Source: Desulfobulbaceae bacterium (GTDB lineage: Bacteria > Bacteroidota > Ignavibacteria > Kapaibacteriales > UBA2268). Taken from it: DNA of 64,000 bases. Shown piece by piece: positions 8,582 to 16,561 of this stretch. The position numbers and the translations under genes are program-made. The notes beneath the pieces were generated by a model, which worked only from the letters and a program-made list of their open reading frames with translations, ran no database searches and was not told the origin of the DNA. Position 1 is the stretch's first letter; each line of letters begins with the position of its first letter. The stretch spans positions 35,771-99,770 of the forward strand of contig JAGXRP010000057.1 of the NCBI GenBank assembly GCA_018335795.1. The letters are read 5' to 3'.

Positions 8582-8714
8582 TTTGCTATTTCTAAATCCC
8601 CGATATTTGGGCATTAGGTTAATAAGGCACGATTTTTAAGGGCTATACCATATATATAGGTATAAATTTCTAAAAACCGAATATAAGCGGTTTAAACCGA
8701 CTAATTTTTACAAT

Positions 8715-8748
8715 CCAAAAAAAGACCCGCCGATTTTCTCGACGGGCT
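8715..8748 (-). terminator. Leftward terminator of the 8774-9151 gene
   Basis: Minus-strand hairpin (TCGACGGGCT region 8739-8748 with 8724-8733, containing one G-U pair) followed by a run of Us from the A-tract at 8717-8723. It sits 25 bp after the stop of the leftward gene. Confidence 0.75.
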
Positions 8749-8773
8749 GAGCATATAGGTTTTTAACCTTTCG

Positions 8774-9151
8774 CTATTCGAGGTTTCTTAGTTCCTCCGG
8801 CATTTTGTCAATAATACTTTGTTCAAGATTTGTAAAGTATTGTTGAATTTCTTGAAGCTTATCTTTTTCGTCAACCAAAAGTTCTTGGTCAATAACGAGA
8901 GCCAGACTTCTTTGAACAGTAGCAATTCTTTTCAAAGTTGGATTGAATTGCTTTGACAAGCGACGGAACATAGCGAGTTTCTCCATTAGAACCTTATGAC
9001 CGTTTGTAGCTTTTGTTTCTGAAACACTTGTTTCAGGAACATTTGGAGTTTCAACTTCGACTGAAGTGTTTGGAGTTTCTACTTCATTTTGAGTAGTTGA
9101 ATTGTTTGTAACTTCGTTTGAAGTTTCGGCTGATTTTAATGATTTAGCCAT
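8774..9151 (-). CDS. Hypothetical protein, acidic/Ser-Thr-rich N-terminus, helical C-terminus
   Basis: 125 aa. Residues 1-45 are low complexity with repeated VETPN/NTSVE-like words, and the rest is predicted helical and coiled (LMEKLAMFRRLSKQF, ELLVDEKDKLQEIQQYFTNLEQ). Not recognised. It ends at a strong terminator and could be the last gene at the left end of the prophage or a boundary host gene. Its start is supported by a nearby AAGG-type site (aaaggttttac before ATG). Confidence 0.55.
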   Translation of the reverse strand: MAKSLKSAETSNEVTNNSTTQNEVETPNTSVEVETPNVPETSVSETKATNGHKVLMEKLAMFRRLSKQFNPTLKRIATVQRSLALVIDQELLVDEKDKLQEIQQYFTNLEQSIIDKMPEELRNLE

Positions 9152-9189
9152 TGTAAAACCTTTAATATAAATTTAAAAATTTGTTTTGT

Positions 9190-9219
9190 GTCACCCCACT
9201 TTGGAGTGACTTTTTTTTT
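9190..9219 (+). terminator. Rightward hairpin with T-run, function unclear
   Basis: GTCAC at 9190-9194 pairs with GTGAC at 9206-9210 (two further G-C pairs inside after one mismatch), followed by nine Ts. No rightward gene precedes it, so it may be antisense, or may end transcripts entering from the left. The rest of 9152-9582 is AT-rich with no recognised gene. Confidence 0.5.
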
Positions 9220-9582
9220 CCGATTTTCAAAAAACTTTAATTAACTTTCGTTCATTTAACCTGTATCAAAAATAAGGTTTTTATGAATGCCATCCAAGAA
9301 ATATTCTTAAAAATTCCTAAAAAATTCCTTCGTAAAATGCTCCCATTCTCATAAGTGCGTATTATAATACCCGAATAAAAGAAAAAATTATTCTTATATT
9401 TCAAAGAATAATTCTTTAACTTGGAAAAAATATTTGATTAATTTTAGGTTTCAACGGTTGCATAATTCGTCAAAGCAATTTTCATTCACTTATGCCAAAT
9501 TCTTTTCAAATTTTTCATGACAATTTCAAACCGATTCAGTCTGAAATCAGCACAATTTGAAATTATCAGTTTGCATCTTGTT

Positions 9583-9612
9583 TTGTTAATATGTTCAAAA
9601 TTGCTACTTTTG
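9583..9612 (+). promoter_or_regulatory. Bacteroidetes-type promoter for the 9646 lipoprotein
   Basis: TTG at 9583-9585, a 19-bp spacer, then TACTTTTG at 9605-9612 matches the -33/-7 consensus TTG / TAnnTTTG. Predicted transcription starts about 9619, leaving a short leader with GGAG before ATG 9646. Confidence 0.6.
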
Positions 9613-9645
9613 TTCATGTTTGTTAATAATCAATCTGGAGCTAAG

Positions 9646-10071
9646 ATGATTAAGGTTTTTCAAAGTTATATTCTACTCTCTATTCTGTTTTTTATGATTT
9701 CTTGCGGTTCAGATAATGTCGTTAATCCTGATTACACATACATAAATGGGACTTACGATATTGACAATTCTCGTGGTGGTGATTTGTTTGACTTCGCCAA
9801 TGCTGAAAACGTTTCATCCGGTCCCGATTTTATCAAAATTGGGAAATACAAATTCATAGGTGTTTGGGGCGATAGTGCCGATTATGGGAAACATAATTTC
9901 ATCAGTTATTACGATACAAAGATTTCTGAAATTGATTACACTTACCGAATAAAGTTTTACTATATGGGTGGCAATCCGGGTTCTTTCAATATGGTGATTC
10001 ACGAGATGACAAACGGTATATCAGAAGACTATTGGTACTATATTGAAGCAATTTCAAGAAGAACAAAATAA
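9646..10071 (+). CDS. Lipoprotein at the left end of the prophage
   Basis: About 141 aa from ATG 9646, preceded by GGAG. Signal peptide with lipobox MISC (SILFFMISCGSDN), then a predicted beta-rich domain with YTYINGTYDIDNSRGGDLFDF. Not recognised. It has its own promoter and converges on the tape-measure gene, with 6 nt between the two stops. Independent promoter, opposite orientation and position at the edge of the late operon are typical of cargo (moron) genes expressed in the lysogen; a role in surface exclusion is only a guess. Confidence 0.65.
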   Translation: MIKVFQSYILLSILFFMISCGSDNVVNPDYTYINGTYDIDNSRGGDLFDFANAENVSSGPDFIKIGKYKFIGVWGDSADYGKHNFISYYDTKISEIDYTYRIKFYYMGGNPGSFNMVIHEMTNGISEDYWYYIEAISRRTK

Positions 10072-10077
10072 TTGCCA

Positions 10078-13000
10078 TTATGGTCTCGCTCTGCTTGCTT
10101 GTTTTGCATCTGTCCGTTTCAAACTTAATTTCAAATCGGGTCCTGCCAAAGTCGCTGTTAACTGCTGACTTGCTAACAAGTTTTCGATTGAGCGTAAACG
10201 TTGCTCGAGTAGTTGATTACTCCCACGTATAGCCGATTGCATGATGCTAATCAACTGCGGGTCTGTGGTTATCCATTCACGATTACGTCCACCAAGTTTT
10301 GACGCATCTCCTGCTACGAATGTTGTCGGGCTGTCAACTCTACCACCTGTCGAAAAACTTAACAAACCTTTCAAAATCGGCTGAGCTATTTTGTTGACGC
10401 CTGCATTCACACCTGCATAGATGGCAGGGGAGAATAGCATTTTTGTTAGGGGGTCGCCTGGAGCTAATTTTAACCAATCCAATACTAAGCTCAAAACGGT
10501 TTCGCTGATTTTGGTGCTTAACGCTTGTGCCGCCATACCAAATACCTTGCTGAAATAATCCCTTAGACTTTCAACAGCCGCATCTGCGTTACCAGCTATT
10601 AATGCCGTTGTCATACTGCTTAAAGCATCACCTGCCTCAAACATTGAAACAGACCATATATCAGCATTATTACTGATTACTTCGTTTATCTGTGCTAACT
10701 GCTCATTGTAGCCTTCAAGTGCTTTTTCATCAACAAGCGAAAGTGGTCCCTCGTTTCTTTTGCTTTCAAGGATGGCGATTCGTTCTTTGATTCCATCGCT
10801 TTCCAACTCTGCTAATTTTAGTTCCTTAACACGAGTTAATTCTAACTCCTTGCCCGACATAAAATTCAATGCAATGCTACGAGCTTTAGCAAAATCTTCC
10901 TCAGCATCGGCACGTTTCTTTCTGTATTCTTCTTCAATAGCTAATTTGCGTTCTTCTAAACTCGCGGTACTTTGTAATTCGAGCCTACCGTAATCTTCAA
11001 GAAGTTTTAATTTTTCGTCTTTTTCTTTGTCAAGAGCAGATAAGCCTGATTGTTGGTCGGCATCTAAACGTTCATTAGCAAAGTCTGAATAACGTTTGTT
11101 GTACTCAGCAAGACGGGAATTCATTGCATCGAAATTGCCTTCTACATACTTACGCTCTTTTGTATAGAATTCATCTACGAGGCTCAAACGCTTTGCATAC
11201 ATATCATCTACAATTCCGGATATTGTGTCATTCGCGGAACGCTCATTTTTGATTGCTTCGATTTGCTTTAGTTTTGCTTCATTAATCAAAGTGCCATATT
11301 TAGCTTTTACCGATGCTATTTGCTCCTCAGTAGCATTTTCACCCAAGAATGATAATTCGCCCTGCATGGATTCTTCTAAGCTCACCACAGTGTCTTTATG
11401 TGATTCTAATTCACGTTTATACTCTTCATGACGTCGGCGAAGTAAACCAAGAACTTCATCGTAATTGTCACCACCTTTGACGCCAATTTCAATTTCTGCT
11501 TTTAGTGATTCAAGCTGTAAATCTTCTAATTGTTTGGCAATATCCATCGCCTCTTTGTCAATACTCATATTGATTTCAATGACATTCAGTCCCTTCTCTT
11601 GAATATCAAATTTGAAATCTGCCAATGCTTGGTTAATTTCATCTTGCTCAGCTTGGCTAATACGTGCTTTAAATTCAATTGTGCCATCAGCATTTTCCGT
11701 AAATTCCCGTTTGAGTGCTAATGCCTTTTTATACTCTGCTTCTTGTTGTTTAGCAACTTCGAGAGTGTTCAGAGCTATTTTATATTCATCGTAGGCACTC
11801 GCTTCACGATTTTGACTAATTGCATCACGGCGAACATCTAACTCATACAATCGTGAGGCATTATCCAATTGCAATTTCTCATTAGCATAAACTCTGTTTA
11901 CCACGTCCAACCATCTTTCTCCCGGCTCAGGATTGTACCGTTTTAGGGTTTGTTCTTCTAATTTTGTAAGATTCTTCAGCTGGGCATTGCTAAGACTGTT
12001 TTCTTGACGTTGTGCCTTCAATTGTTGGTTTATTGATGAAATTGCTTCTTTGTCACCTTTGCTTTTCGCATCTCGGAGTTGTAGTTGCAAGTCGAGTTCT
12101 TTTGCCAATCCTTCGTTAAATGAAGTTGATGCTGCCGTCTTTACAGCATCAAAAGACTTAGCGATTTTGTCCACTTCTTTGGCTGTTTCTTTGGCTGTTT
12201 CCACTTGCTTTTTTTGCTCGGCAACAACTTCTTTTGCTTTATCCTTGCTGATTCCAAACTTAGTGGCAATCAATTCAATAGTCTTTTCTTCGCTTTGACC
12301 GTTCTTAGTTAGGAAATCATAATATTCGGCAGCTGCATTTTGTTGTCGCTCGAACTCTTTCAATCTGGCGTCAGTCACAGCCTGTGCCTGCTCGATTAAT
12401 GCTTGCTTTTGCTCGTTACTTAAATCCTTAAATTCACCTTCGCCTTCTAAAATTGCCATTTGCATTTTGATACCGGCTTGAGCGATTTCGTCCGATGATG
12501 ATGCTTTTGAGATTTCATCGGTATAAGTCTTTATTTGGGCTTCAACACGTTTACGAATTGTGCTTGTACCAAATAGGAATTCGGTCGCAATAGAGCCGAT
12601 TTTCTCTAATGAACTAAAATCAACTTCGCCTGTACTTGCAAAATCAACTATTGCCTTAATAGGGAAAGCAATGCCTGACGCTGTCGCATCTAAGTAGTCA
12701 CCAAAAGTAATATCATTCAAAAAGTCAGTTGCGAAGTTTTCCAACTCTTCTTTCTGTACTTCTACTTCAATAGTTAGTTTTTTACTTTCCAAGTCAAATT
12801 TCTGATTTTGCAAATCACCGATTTTGGTTTGCAATTCGCCAAGAGTTTCAGCACTTTCGCTACTCGCTTTCTGCAGAGCAGTCAAATTCTCAGCATAACT
12901 TTTGCTCGAATCAATGACGCCCGGATATGCTTTTGCTAATGACAACATCAAATCTCTATTCGTCATAGCCGCTTCGCCCTCTACCTCAAATGCCTTAACA

Positions 13001-14961
13001 AGTTTATTGCTCGATTCCAACATTGAAGTTTGTTTCTCAGCAATTTGAATTTGAGTATCAAGTAAACTTGCTTCCGCTTCCAATGCTTCTTTCCTTTCAA
13101 CTGCTGATTCGTGCATTGCATCAGATAATAACTTAACACCAACAACAAGACCCGCTATTGCAGCTGCTGCTATTACATATGGATTCGCTAACATTGTCAG
13201 ATTGAATGCTTTTTGTGCTCCGTCGGCGGCTACTGTGGCAGGGATTAATTTCGTTTTTAATGACTTTGCGAAGTCACCAACACGTTCAATTGCCCCCTCA
13301 GGTATCATTGCACCAATCCCGGCGAAAGATGTTATCATAGGAGCTAAACTGTTGGCAGAATCCAACAATACGACCGCTTGGTCACCTAATACTCCAAAAA
13401 CTTCAAATGCCATTGCTTGTACTTTGTTCATTATACCTTGAACTTGTACTCCAATACCTTCATTAGCCGTTGCAAAAGCACTCTCAACACTTCCTGCGGA
13501 TGCTTCGATAAGCAAGAAATCCGAAGCTGCTTTTTTGGCATTTTCGCCTGTTTGAGAAAGTGCAAATTGAATAGCTTCTACAGATGAGAAAGTGTTCGCC
13601 GCATCAAGACCCATATTGTTCATTGAAACACCAATCTTGCGCATTGATTCTTGCAAACCGTCTTTTTGTAATGATTCAATGCTAACTCCGGCTTCTTCCA
13701 TAACTTTTTTAAGGTTTGCTCCGGGTTTCATTAATTCGACAATGGCTTGACGGATTTGAGTAGTTGCTTGAGCTGTAGGTACGCCTTGTTTGGTTAGGGT
13801 GACAATCGCTCCCGCTACTTGATTAAATCCAACACCTGCGGCTGCTGCAATAGGTACAACTTGGCTTAATGAAGCGTTCATTTCGGGAACAGTCGTAACG
13901 CCATTTTTTACAGCACCAAACAATATATCAGCCGCATCAGCTGCTGATAAAATATCAGTTCCATAAGCATTTGTTACAGATGCTAAAGATGACACAGCGG
14001 AGTTGGTATCTGTCAAACCTGCAACGGCAAGTTTGGACGCTTGTTTGATAAACTCCATACCACCTGCAACATCTGCCATACCATTTACGACAGGGATTGC
14101 ACCTGCCGAAATTGCCGTATAGACCGCTTTTGTTGCTCCAACGACAGTTTCAGGGACTTCGGTAGATAATTGAATCGCTGCATCTCGAAACTCCTCAAAG
14201 TTTTCAACTCCAAGAGTACCAACATTACGTAATTGTTGGTCGAACTCTTTGTATGGCGTAACAAATTGGTCGAATGCCTGAGTGACTTGCTGAATCCCAT
14301 TCGCCACTAATCCGAATTTCGCCATTTTATCAAAGAAGGTGACTGGTTTTTCAAGCGTTACACCAAGTCTGTGAAGTTCTTTTTCAGATTTTTTGATTTC
14401 TTCTTGTAGCTTTTTATATGCTTCGCTCCCTTTTTGCCCTGTGGCTTCCATTTGTTTAAGTGCAGACTTTTGAGTGTTTAATCCTGATGTTACTTTGGCA
14501 ACCGATTCTTCGTATTCTTTTGCCATGCCTTTGATTTCTTTCTCAAATTTGTCGGTGTCAATATTATCAAAAGCTTTTTGCAATTCCTCAGTTAATTTGG
14601 CAAGATGTTCACCACTCAATCCTTCCATGCTTTGCTCGAGCTTCGCTAAATCAATATTATCAATATCTTTCAAACTCTCCAATAACATGGCAAATTCCTG
14701 TTCGGCTTTTTTTGTATCTATGTCAATCTCAATTCCTGACAAGGCATCTTCAATAGCTTTGCCGTCGGCTTCTAATGATTGAAGTAGAGTGCCGATGCCT
14801 TTAATTTCATTCTTGAAATTATCTGCATCAAATTTAATTTCCGGAGCGGATTTTTCTAAAACTTTTTGAGTCATAATTGCCAACTCAGCTAACTTCTTTT
14901 CATCAGCACCAAAGTTGACCACGAGGTCTAATATCATTTCAAATTTCTTACTTGCTGCCAT
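10078..14961 (-). CDS. Phage tail tape measure protein (TP901 family)
   Basis: 1627 aa, the largest gene in the window; its length should set the tail length. After a coiled-coil start, the region about residues 220-480 has the TP901-type core (SAGAIPVVNGMADVAGGMEF, SLASVTNAYGTD, LSQVVPIAAAAGVGFNQVAG, AQATTQIRQAIVELMKPG). A hydrophobic stretch ANPYVIAAAAIAGLVVGVKL lies near residue 595, followed by very long alternating-charge coiled coil. ATG 14961 overlaps the stop of the chaperone -1 frame (TAATG), so it is translationally coupled. It is the last gene of the leftward late operon and converges on a lipoprotein gene. Confidence 0.93.
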   Translation of the reverse strand: MAASKKFEMILDLVVNFGADEKKLAELAIMTQKVLEKSAPEIKFDADNFKNEIKGIGTLLQSLEADGKAIEDALSGIEIDIDTKKAEQEFAMLLESLKDIDNIDLAKLEQSMEGLSGEHLAKLTEELQKAFDNIDTDKFEKEIKGMAKEYEESVAKVTSGLNTQKSALKQMEATGQKGSEAYKKLQEEIKKSEKELHRLGVTLEKPVTFFDKMAKFGLVANGIQQVTQAFDQFVTPYKEFDQQLRNVGTLGVENFEEFRDAAIQLSTEVPETVVGATKAVYTAISAGAIPVVNGMADVAGGMEFIKQASKLAVAGLTDTNSAVSSLASVTNAYGTDILSAADAADILFGAVKNGVTTVPEMNASLSQVVPIAAAAGVGFNQVAGAIVTLTKQGVPTAQATTQIRQAIVELMKPGANLKKVMEEAGVSIESLQKDGLQESMRKIGVSMNNMGLDAANTFSSVEAIQFALSQTGENAKKAASDFLLIEASAGSVESAFATANEGIGVQVQGIMNKVQAMAFEVFGVLGDQAVVLLDSANSLAPMITSFAGIGAMIPEGAIERVGDFAKSLKTKLIPATVAADGAQKAFNLTMLANPYVIAAAAIAGLVVGVKLLSDAMHESAVERKEALEAEASLLDTQIQIAEKQTSMLESSNKLVKAFEVEGEAAMTNRDLMLSLAKAYPGVIDSSKSYAENLTALQKASSESAETLGELQTKIGDLQNQKFDLESKKLTIEVEVQKEELENFATDFLNDITFGDYLDATASGIAFPIKAIVDFASTGEVDFSSLEKIGSIATEFLFGTSTIRKRVEAQIKTYTDEISKASSSDEIAQAGIKMQMAILEGEGEFKDLSNEQKQALIEQAQAVTDARLKEFERQQNAAAEYYDFLTKNGQSEEKTIELIATKFGISKDKAKEVVAEQKKQVETAKETAKEVDKIAKSFDAVKTAASTSFNEGLAKELDLQLQLRDAKSKGDKEAISSINQQLKAQRQENSLSNAQLKNLTKLEEQTLKRYNPEPGERWLDVVNRVYANEKLQLDNASRLYELDVRRDAISQNREASAYDEYKIALNTLEVAKQQEAEYKKALALKREFTENADGTIEFKARISQAEQDEINQALADFKFDIQEKGLNVIEINMSIDKEAMDIAKQLEDLQLESLKAEIEIGVKGGDNYDEVLGLLRRRHEEYKRELESHKDTVVSLEESMQGELSFLGENATEEQIASVKAKYGTLINEAKLKQIEAIKNERSANDTISGIVDDMYAKRLSLVDEFYTKERKYVEGNFDAMNSRLAEYNKRYSDFANERLDADQQSGLSALDKEKDEKLKLLEDYGRLELQSTASLEERKLAIEEEYRKKRADAEEDFAKARSIALNFMSGKELELTRVKELKLAELESDGIKERIAILESKRNEGPLSLVDEKALEGYNEQLAQINEVISNNADIWSVSMFEAGDALSSMTTALIAGNADAAVESLRDYFSKVFGMAAQALSTKISETVLSLVLDWLKLAPGDPLTKMLFSPAIYAGVNAGVNKIAQPILKGLLSFSTGGRVDSPTTFVAGDASKLGGRNREWITTDPQLISIMQSAIRGSNQLLEQRLRSIENLLASQQLTATLAGPDLKLSLKRTDAKQASRARP

Positions 14962-15583
14962 TACATTCTCGTATTAATGAGGTATTCTAATGCACTAAAA
15001 GCATCGCATAATTTGCAATGCCTGATTTGGTCATACTTTGTTACATCGCCAAAGGCTAATAAATCCAGATACCATATTTCAACATTTTCAATCATTTCAT
15101 CGAGTTTGCCCGGATTGAATATGTTTTGTTTTAATTCAATTATTCGGAGGTGCTCTTGTTGGGCAATCCTTGTTTGTTCATCATCATCATCAGCTTTAAG
15201 TACTCCAGCATCTCGTTCCTGTTTCTTCCTGTACGAAAGAGTTGCGAGAGCTTTTGTTCGCTCCCTGAATTGATAAAAAAATCTTTTACCGCTTCCTCTA
15301 ATTTTGGAGTTGCTTCTGCATTCAAATATCTTATCGTTTGATACAGTTCGGTTTCAGCGAACCCACGGTCATATTTTTTGCCTTCTAAGATGAACAAATA
15401 CCGGCATATTTTCATTTTCCATTCAGCACCACCACTACGCACCCATTCATCGAGGGTAGGTGGTTCGGATTCTAATTGCAGTTCTCTATAAAGCCCTATT
15501 TCTTTTGCGAGTTCGCTTTGTTCGACACATAAATTTTTAAACGAATATTGTAGTTTCTTCCCTTCAAATTCAATTTCTATCAT
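14961..15583 (-). CDS. Tail assembly chaperone, -1 frameshift product (gpGT-like)
   Basis: Predicted 207-aa fusion. Ribosomes reading the 147-aa frame reach GA T TTT TTT A (residues D101-F102-F103); slipping back one base enters a frame open for 104 more codons, ending at the TAA at 14961-14963 that overlaps the tape-measure ATG as TAATG. The second frame reads like real protein (FREREKALATL-like helix, then DDDDEQTRIAQQEHLRIIEL, GKLDEMIENVEIWYLDLLAF). Lambda G/GT and many siphophages use the same arrangement immediately before the tape measure, where the fused form loads the tail tube subunit onto it. The 623-nt span equals 208 codons minus one base, as a -1 shift requires. Confidence 0.8.
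15140..15583 (-). CDS. Tail assembly chaperone, short form (gpG-like)
   Basis: 147 aa in the zero frame, ending NKQGLPNKSTSE. The protein is helical and acidic (EAVKDFFIN, NEMLEYLKLMMMMNKQ). Position between tail proteins and the tape measure, size, and the slippery heptamer in codons 101-103 identify it as the gpG-type chaperone by context rather than by sequence identity. Its ATG overlaps the stop of the upstream tail gene by 4 nt (ATGA). Confidence 0.78.
   Translation of the reverse strand: MIEIEFEGKKLQYSFKNLCVEQSELAKEIGLYRELQLESEPPTLDEWVRSGGAEWKMKICRYLFILEGKKYDRGFAETELYQTIRYLNAEATPKLEEAVKDFFINSGSEQKLSQLFRTGRNRNEMLEYLKLMMMMNKQGLPNKSTSE
15275..15281 (-). other. Slippery heptamer T TTT TTT for -1 frameshifting
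   Basis: Seven Ts on the minus strand, phased exactly as T TTT TTT relative to the zero frame (GAT TTT TTT ATC). Both tRNAs can re-pair perfectly after a one-base slip. I did not identify a definite downstream pseudoknot by eye. Confidence 0.78.
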
Positions 15584-16140
15584 ACTGATAATGTCCTTCT
15601 GATTAAGTTTTTATCTAATCCGCCTGTAGGTGCATCCACGCTAAGCGGTTCGTTTACGAATATGCTTCTAACTATTGATTGTACTGTGATTAAAAAGCGT
15701 TGCCGTTTTTCGGGTGTTTCAACTTTTATTGTTATTCGCGCATTATCACGCATATCAATATATCCACCCTGCCCGGCAGGACTGCTGTTTATAGCTCTTG
15801 TTGTCAATGTATTTTCTATCGGTGTTGGTAAGAGAGGCCAATTGTTTATTGCCCCTAATGAAATTACCGCACTTACTGTTTTGTTCATCATTGCGTTTAC
15901 ATAGCTAATCCATGGAACTTCCATTTTGTTATGCGGAACAAATATTTGAGCTTTTACCGTATAAGCAATGGTTCTTGGAAGTCCTTCATCATCAGTGCGA
16001 ATGATAGGCTCAAACAAGAAATCACTTTCGGCTTCCAATTGCATGAGGGTAACGGTATTCGTGCCGTCATGCAACGTTAATGCTCGAATAGGTAATTGTA
16101 ATATACTTTCAGCAATATTCTTAACTAATACCGTCGCCAT
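15580..16140 (-). CDS. Phage tail protein, unknown role
   Basis: 186 aa, predicted mostly beta. Contains VTLMQLEAESDFLFEPIIRTDDEG and RITIKVETPEKRQRFLITVQSIVRS. It lies between another small tail gene and the chaperone and overlaps the chaperone start by 4 nt. In siphophages this slot often holds the tail terminator or tail-tube protein, but I cannot decide which. Confidence 0.6.
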   Translation of the reverse strand: MATVLVKNIAESILQLPIRALTLHDGTNTVTLMQLEAESDFLFEPIIRTDDEGLPRTIAYTVKAQIFVPHNKMEVPWISYVNAMMNKTVSAVISLGAINNWPLLPTPIENTLTTRAINSSPAGQGGYIDMRDNARITIKVETPEKRQRFLITVQSIVRSIFVNEPLSVDAPTGGLDKNLIRRTLSV

Positions 16141-16561
16141 TTGCTACCTTCAAGTTTAATTTTAATTCAGGTAAATATTTCGATTCGTTAATGTAATCCA
16201 TAGGCAAAACTCCACCACCTGAAACTACATTGATATAATCTCCTGTGGTAGTATCTGTCACTAAATATTTGTGGCTTGACTTCCAGAAGTTGGTTACGAA
16301 TGCACGTTTTGCTAATGTCATCAACTCGTCAGCTGTAATCACAATATCATATATTTCATCACTTGAAATTACATGCTCGAAATTACGCCCACGCTTAGTT
16401 TTACCTGAGACTGTTTCGGTTTCAATGCTCGGTATAAACTTAAGTGTATTGAATTGCATTTGAGCACCAACTGCCCCCTCAGGCATGACAGTTGCAAAAT
16501 CAGCGTTATAAGCTGTATCGTCTGGCAATGGAGCGTTGCAATATGCTAAGATTATTATCAT
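16121..16561 (-). CDS. Phage tail protein, unknown role
   Basis: About 146 aa from ATG 16561, which overlaps the upstream stop as ATGA; a longer start at 16573 would lack any ribosome site. Sequence has RGRNFEHVISSDEIYDIVITADELMTLAKR and TDTTTGDYINVVSGGG. It overlaps the next gene by 20 nt. Not recognised; position and coupling place it in the tail module. Confidence 0.6.
   Translation of the reverse strand: MIIILAYCNAPLPDDTAYNADFATVMPEGAVGAQMQFNTLKFIPSIETETVSGKTKRGRNFEHVISSDEIYDIVITADELMTLAKRAFVTNFWKSSHKYLVTDTTTGDYINVVSGGGVLPMDYINESKYLPELKLNLKVANGDGIS

Larger units (their letters stand above)
8226..8773. other. Prophage left-junction region without genes
   Basis: About 550 bp with two leftward terminators (8372-8413 and 8715-8748), a tandem TTGACACGTTT pair at 8560-8581 and a second TTTTGCTAT near it. 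On the minus strand 8414-8445 reads like the 3' end of a tRNA (GAGTTCCCTTGGGATCAC) but no full cloverleaf can be drawn. I take the prophage's left edge to lie here because host-like genes end and an unplaced, probably phage gene begins. No direct repeat matching the right edge was found by eye. Confidence 0.45.

Noticed and set aside
14977-15273. Rightward 98-codon frame near the tape-measure start
   Set aside because: It is antisense to the -1 frame of the tail chaperone, which has better support.
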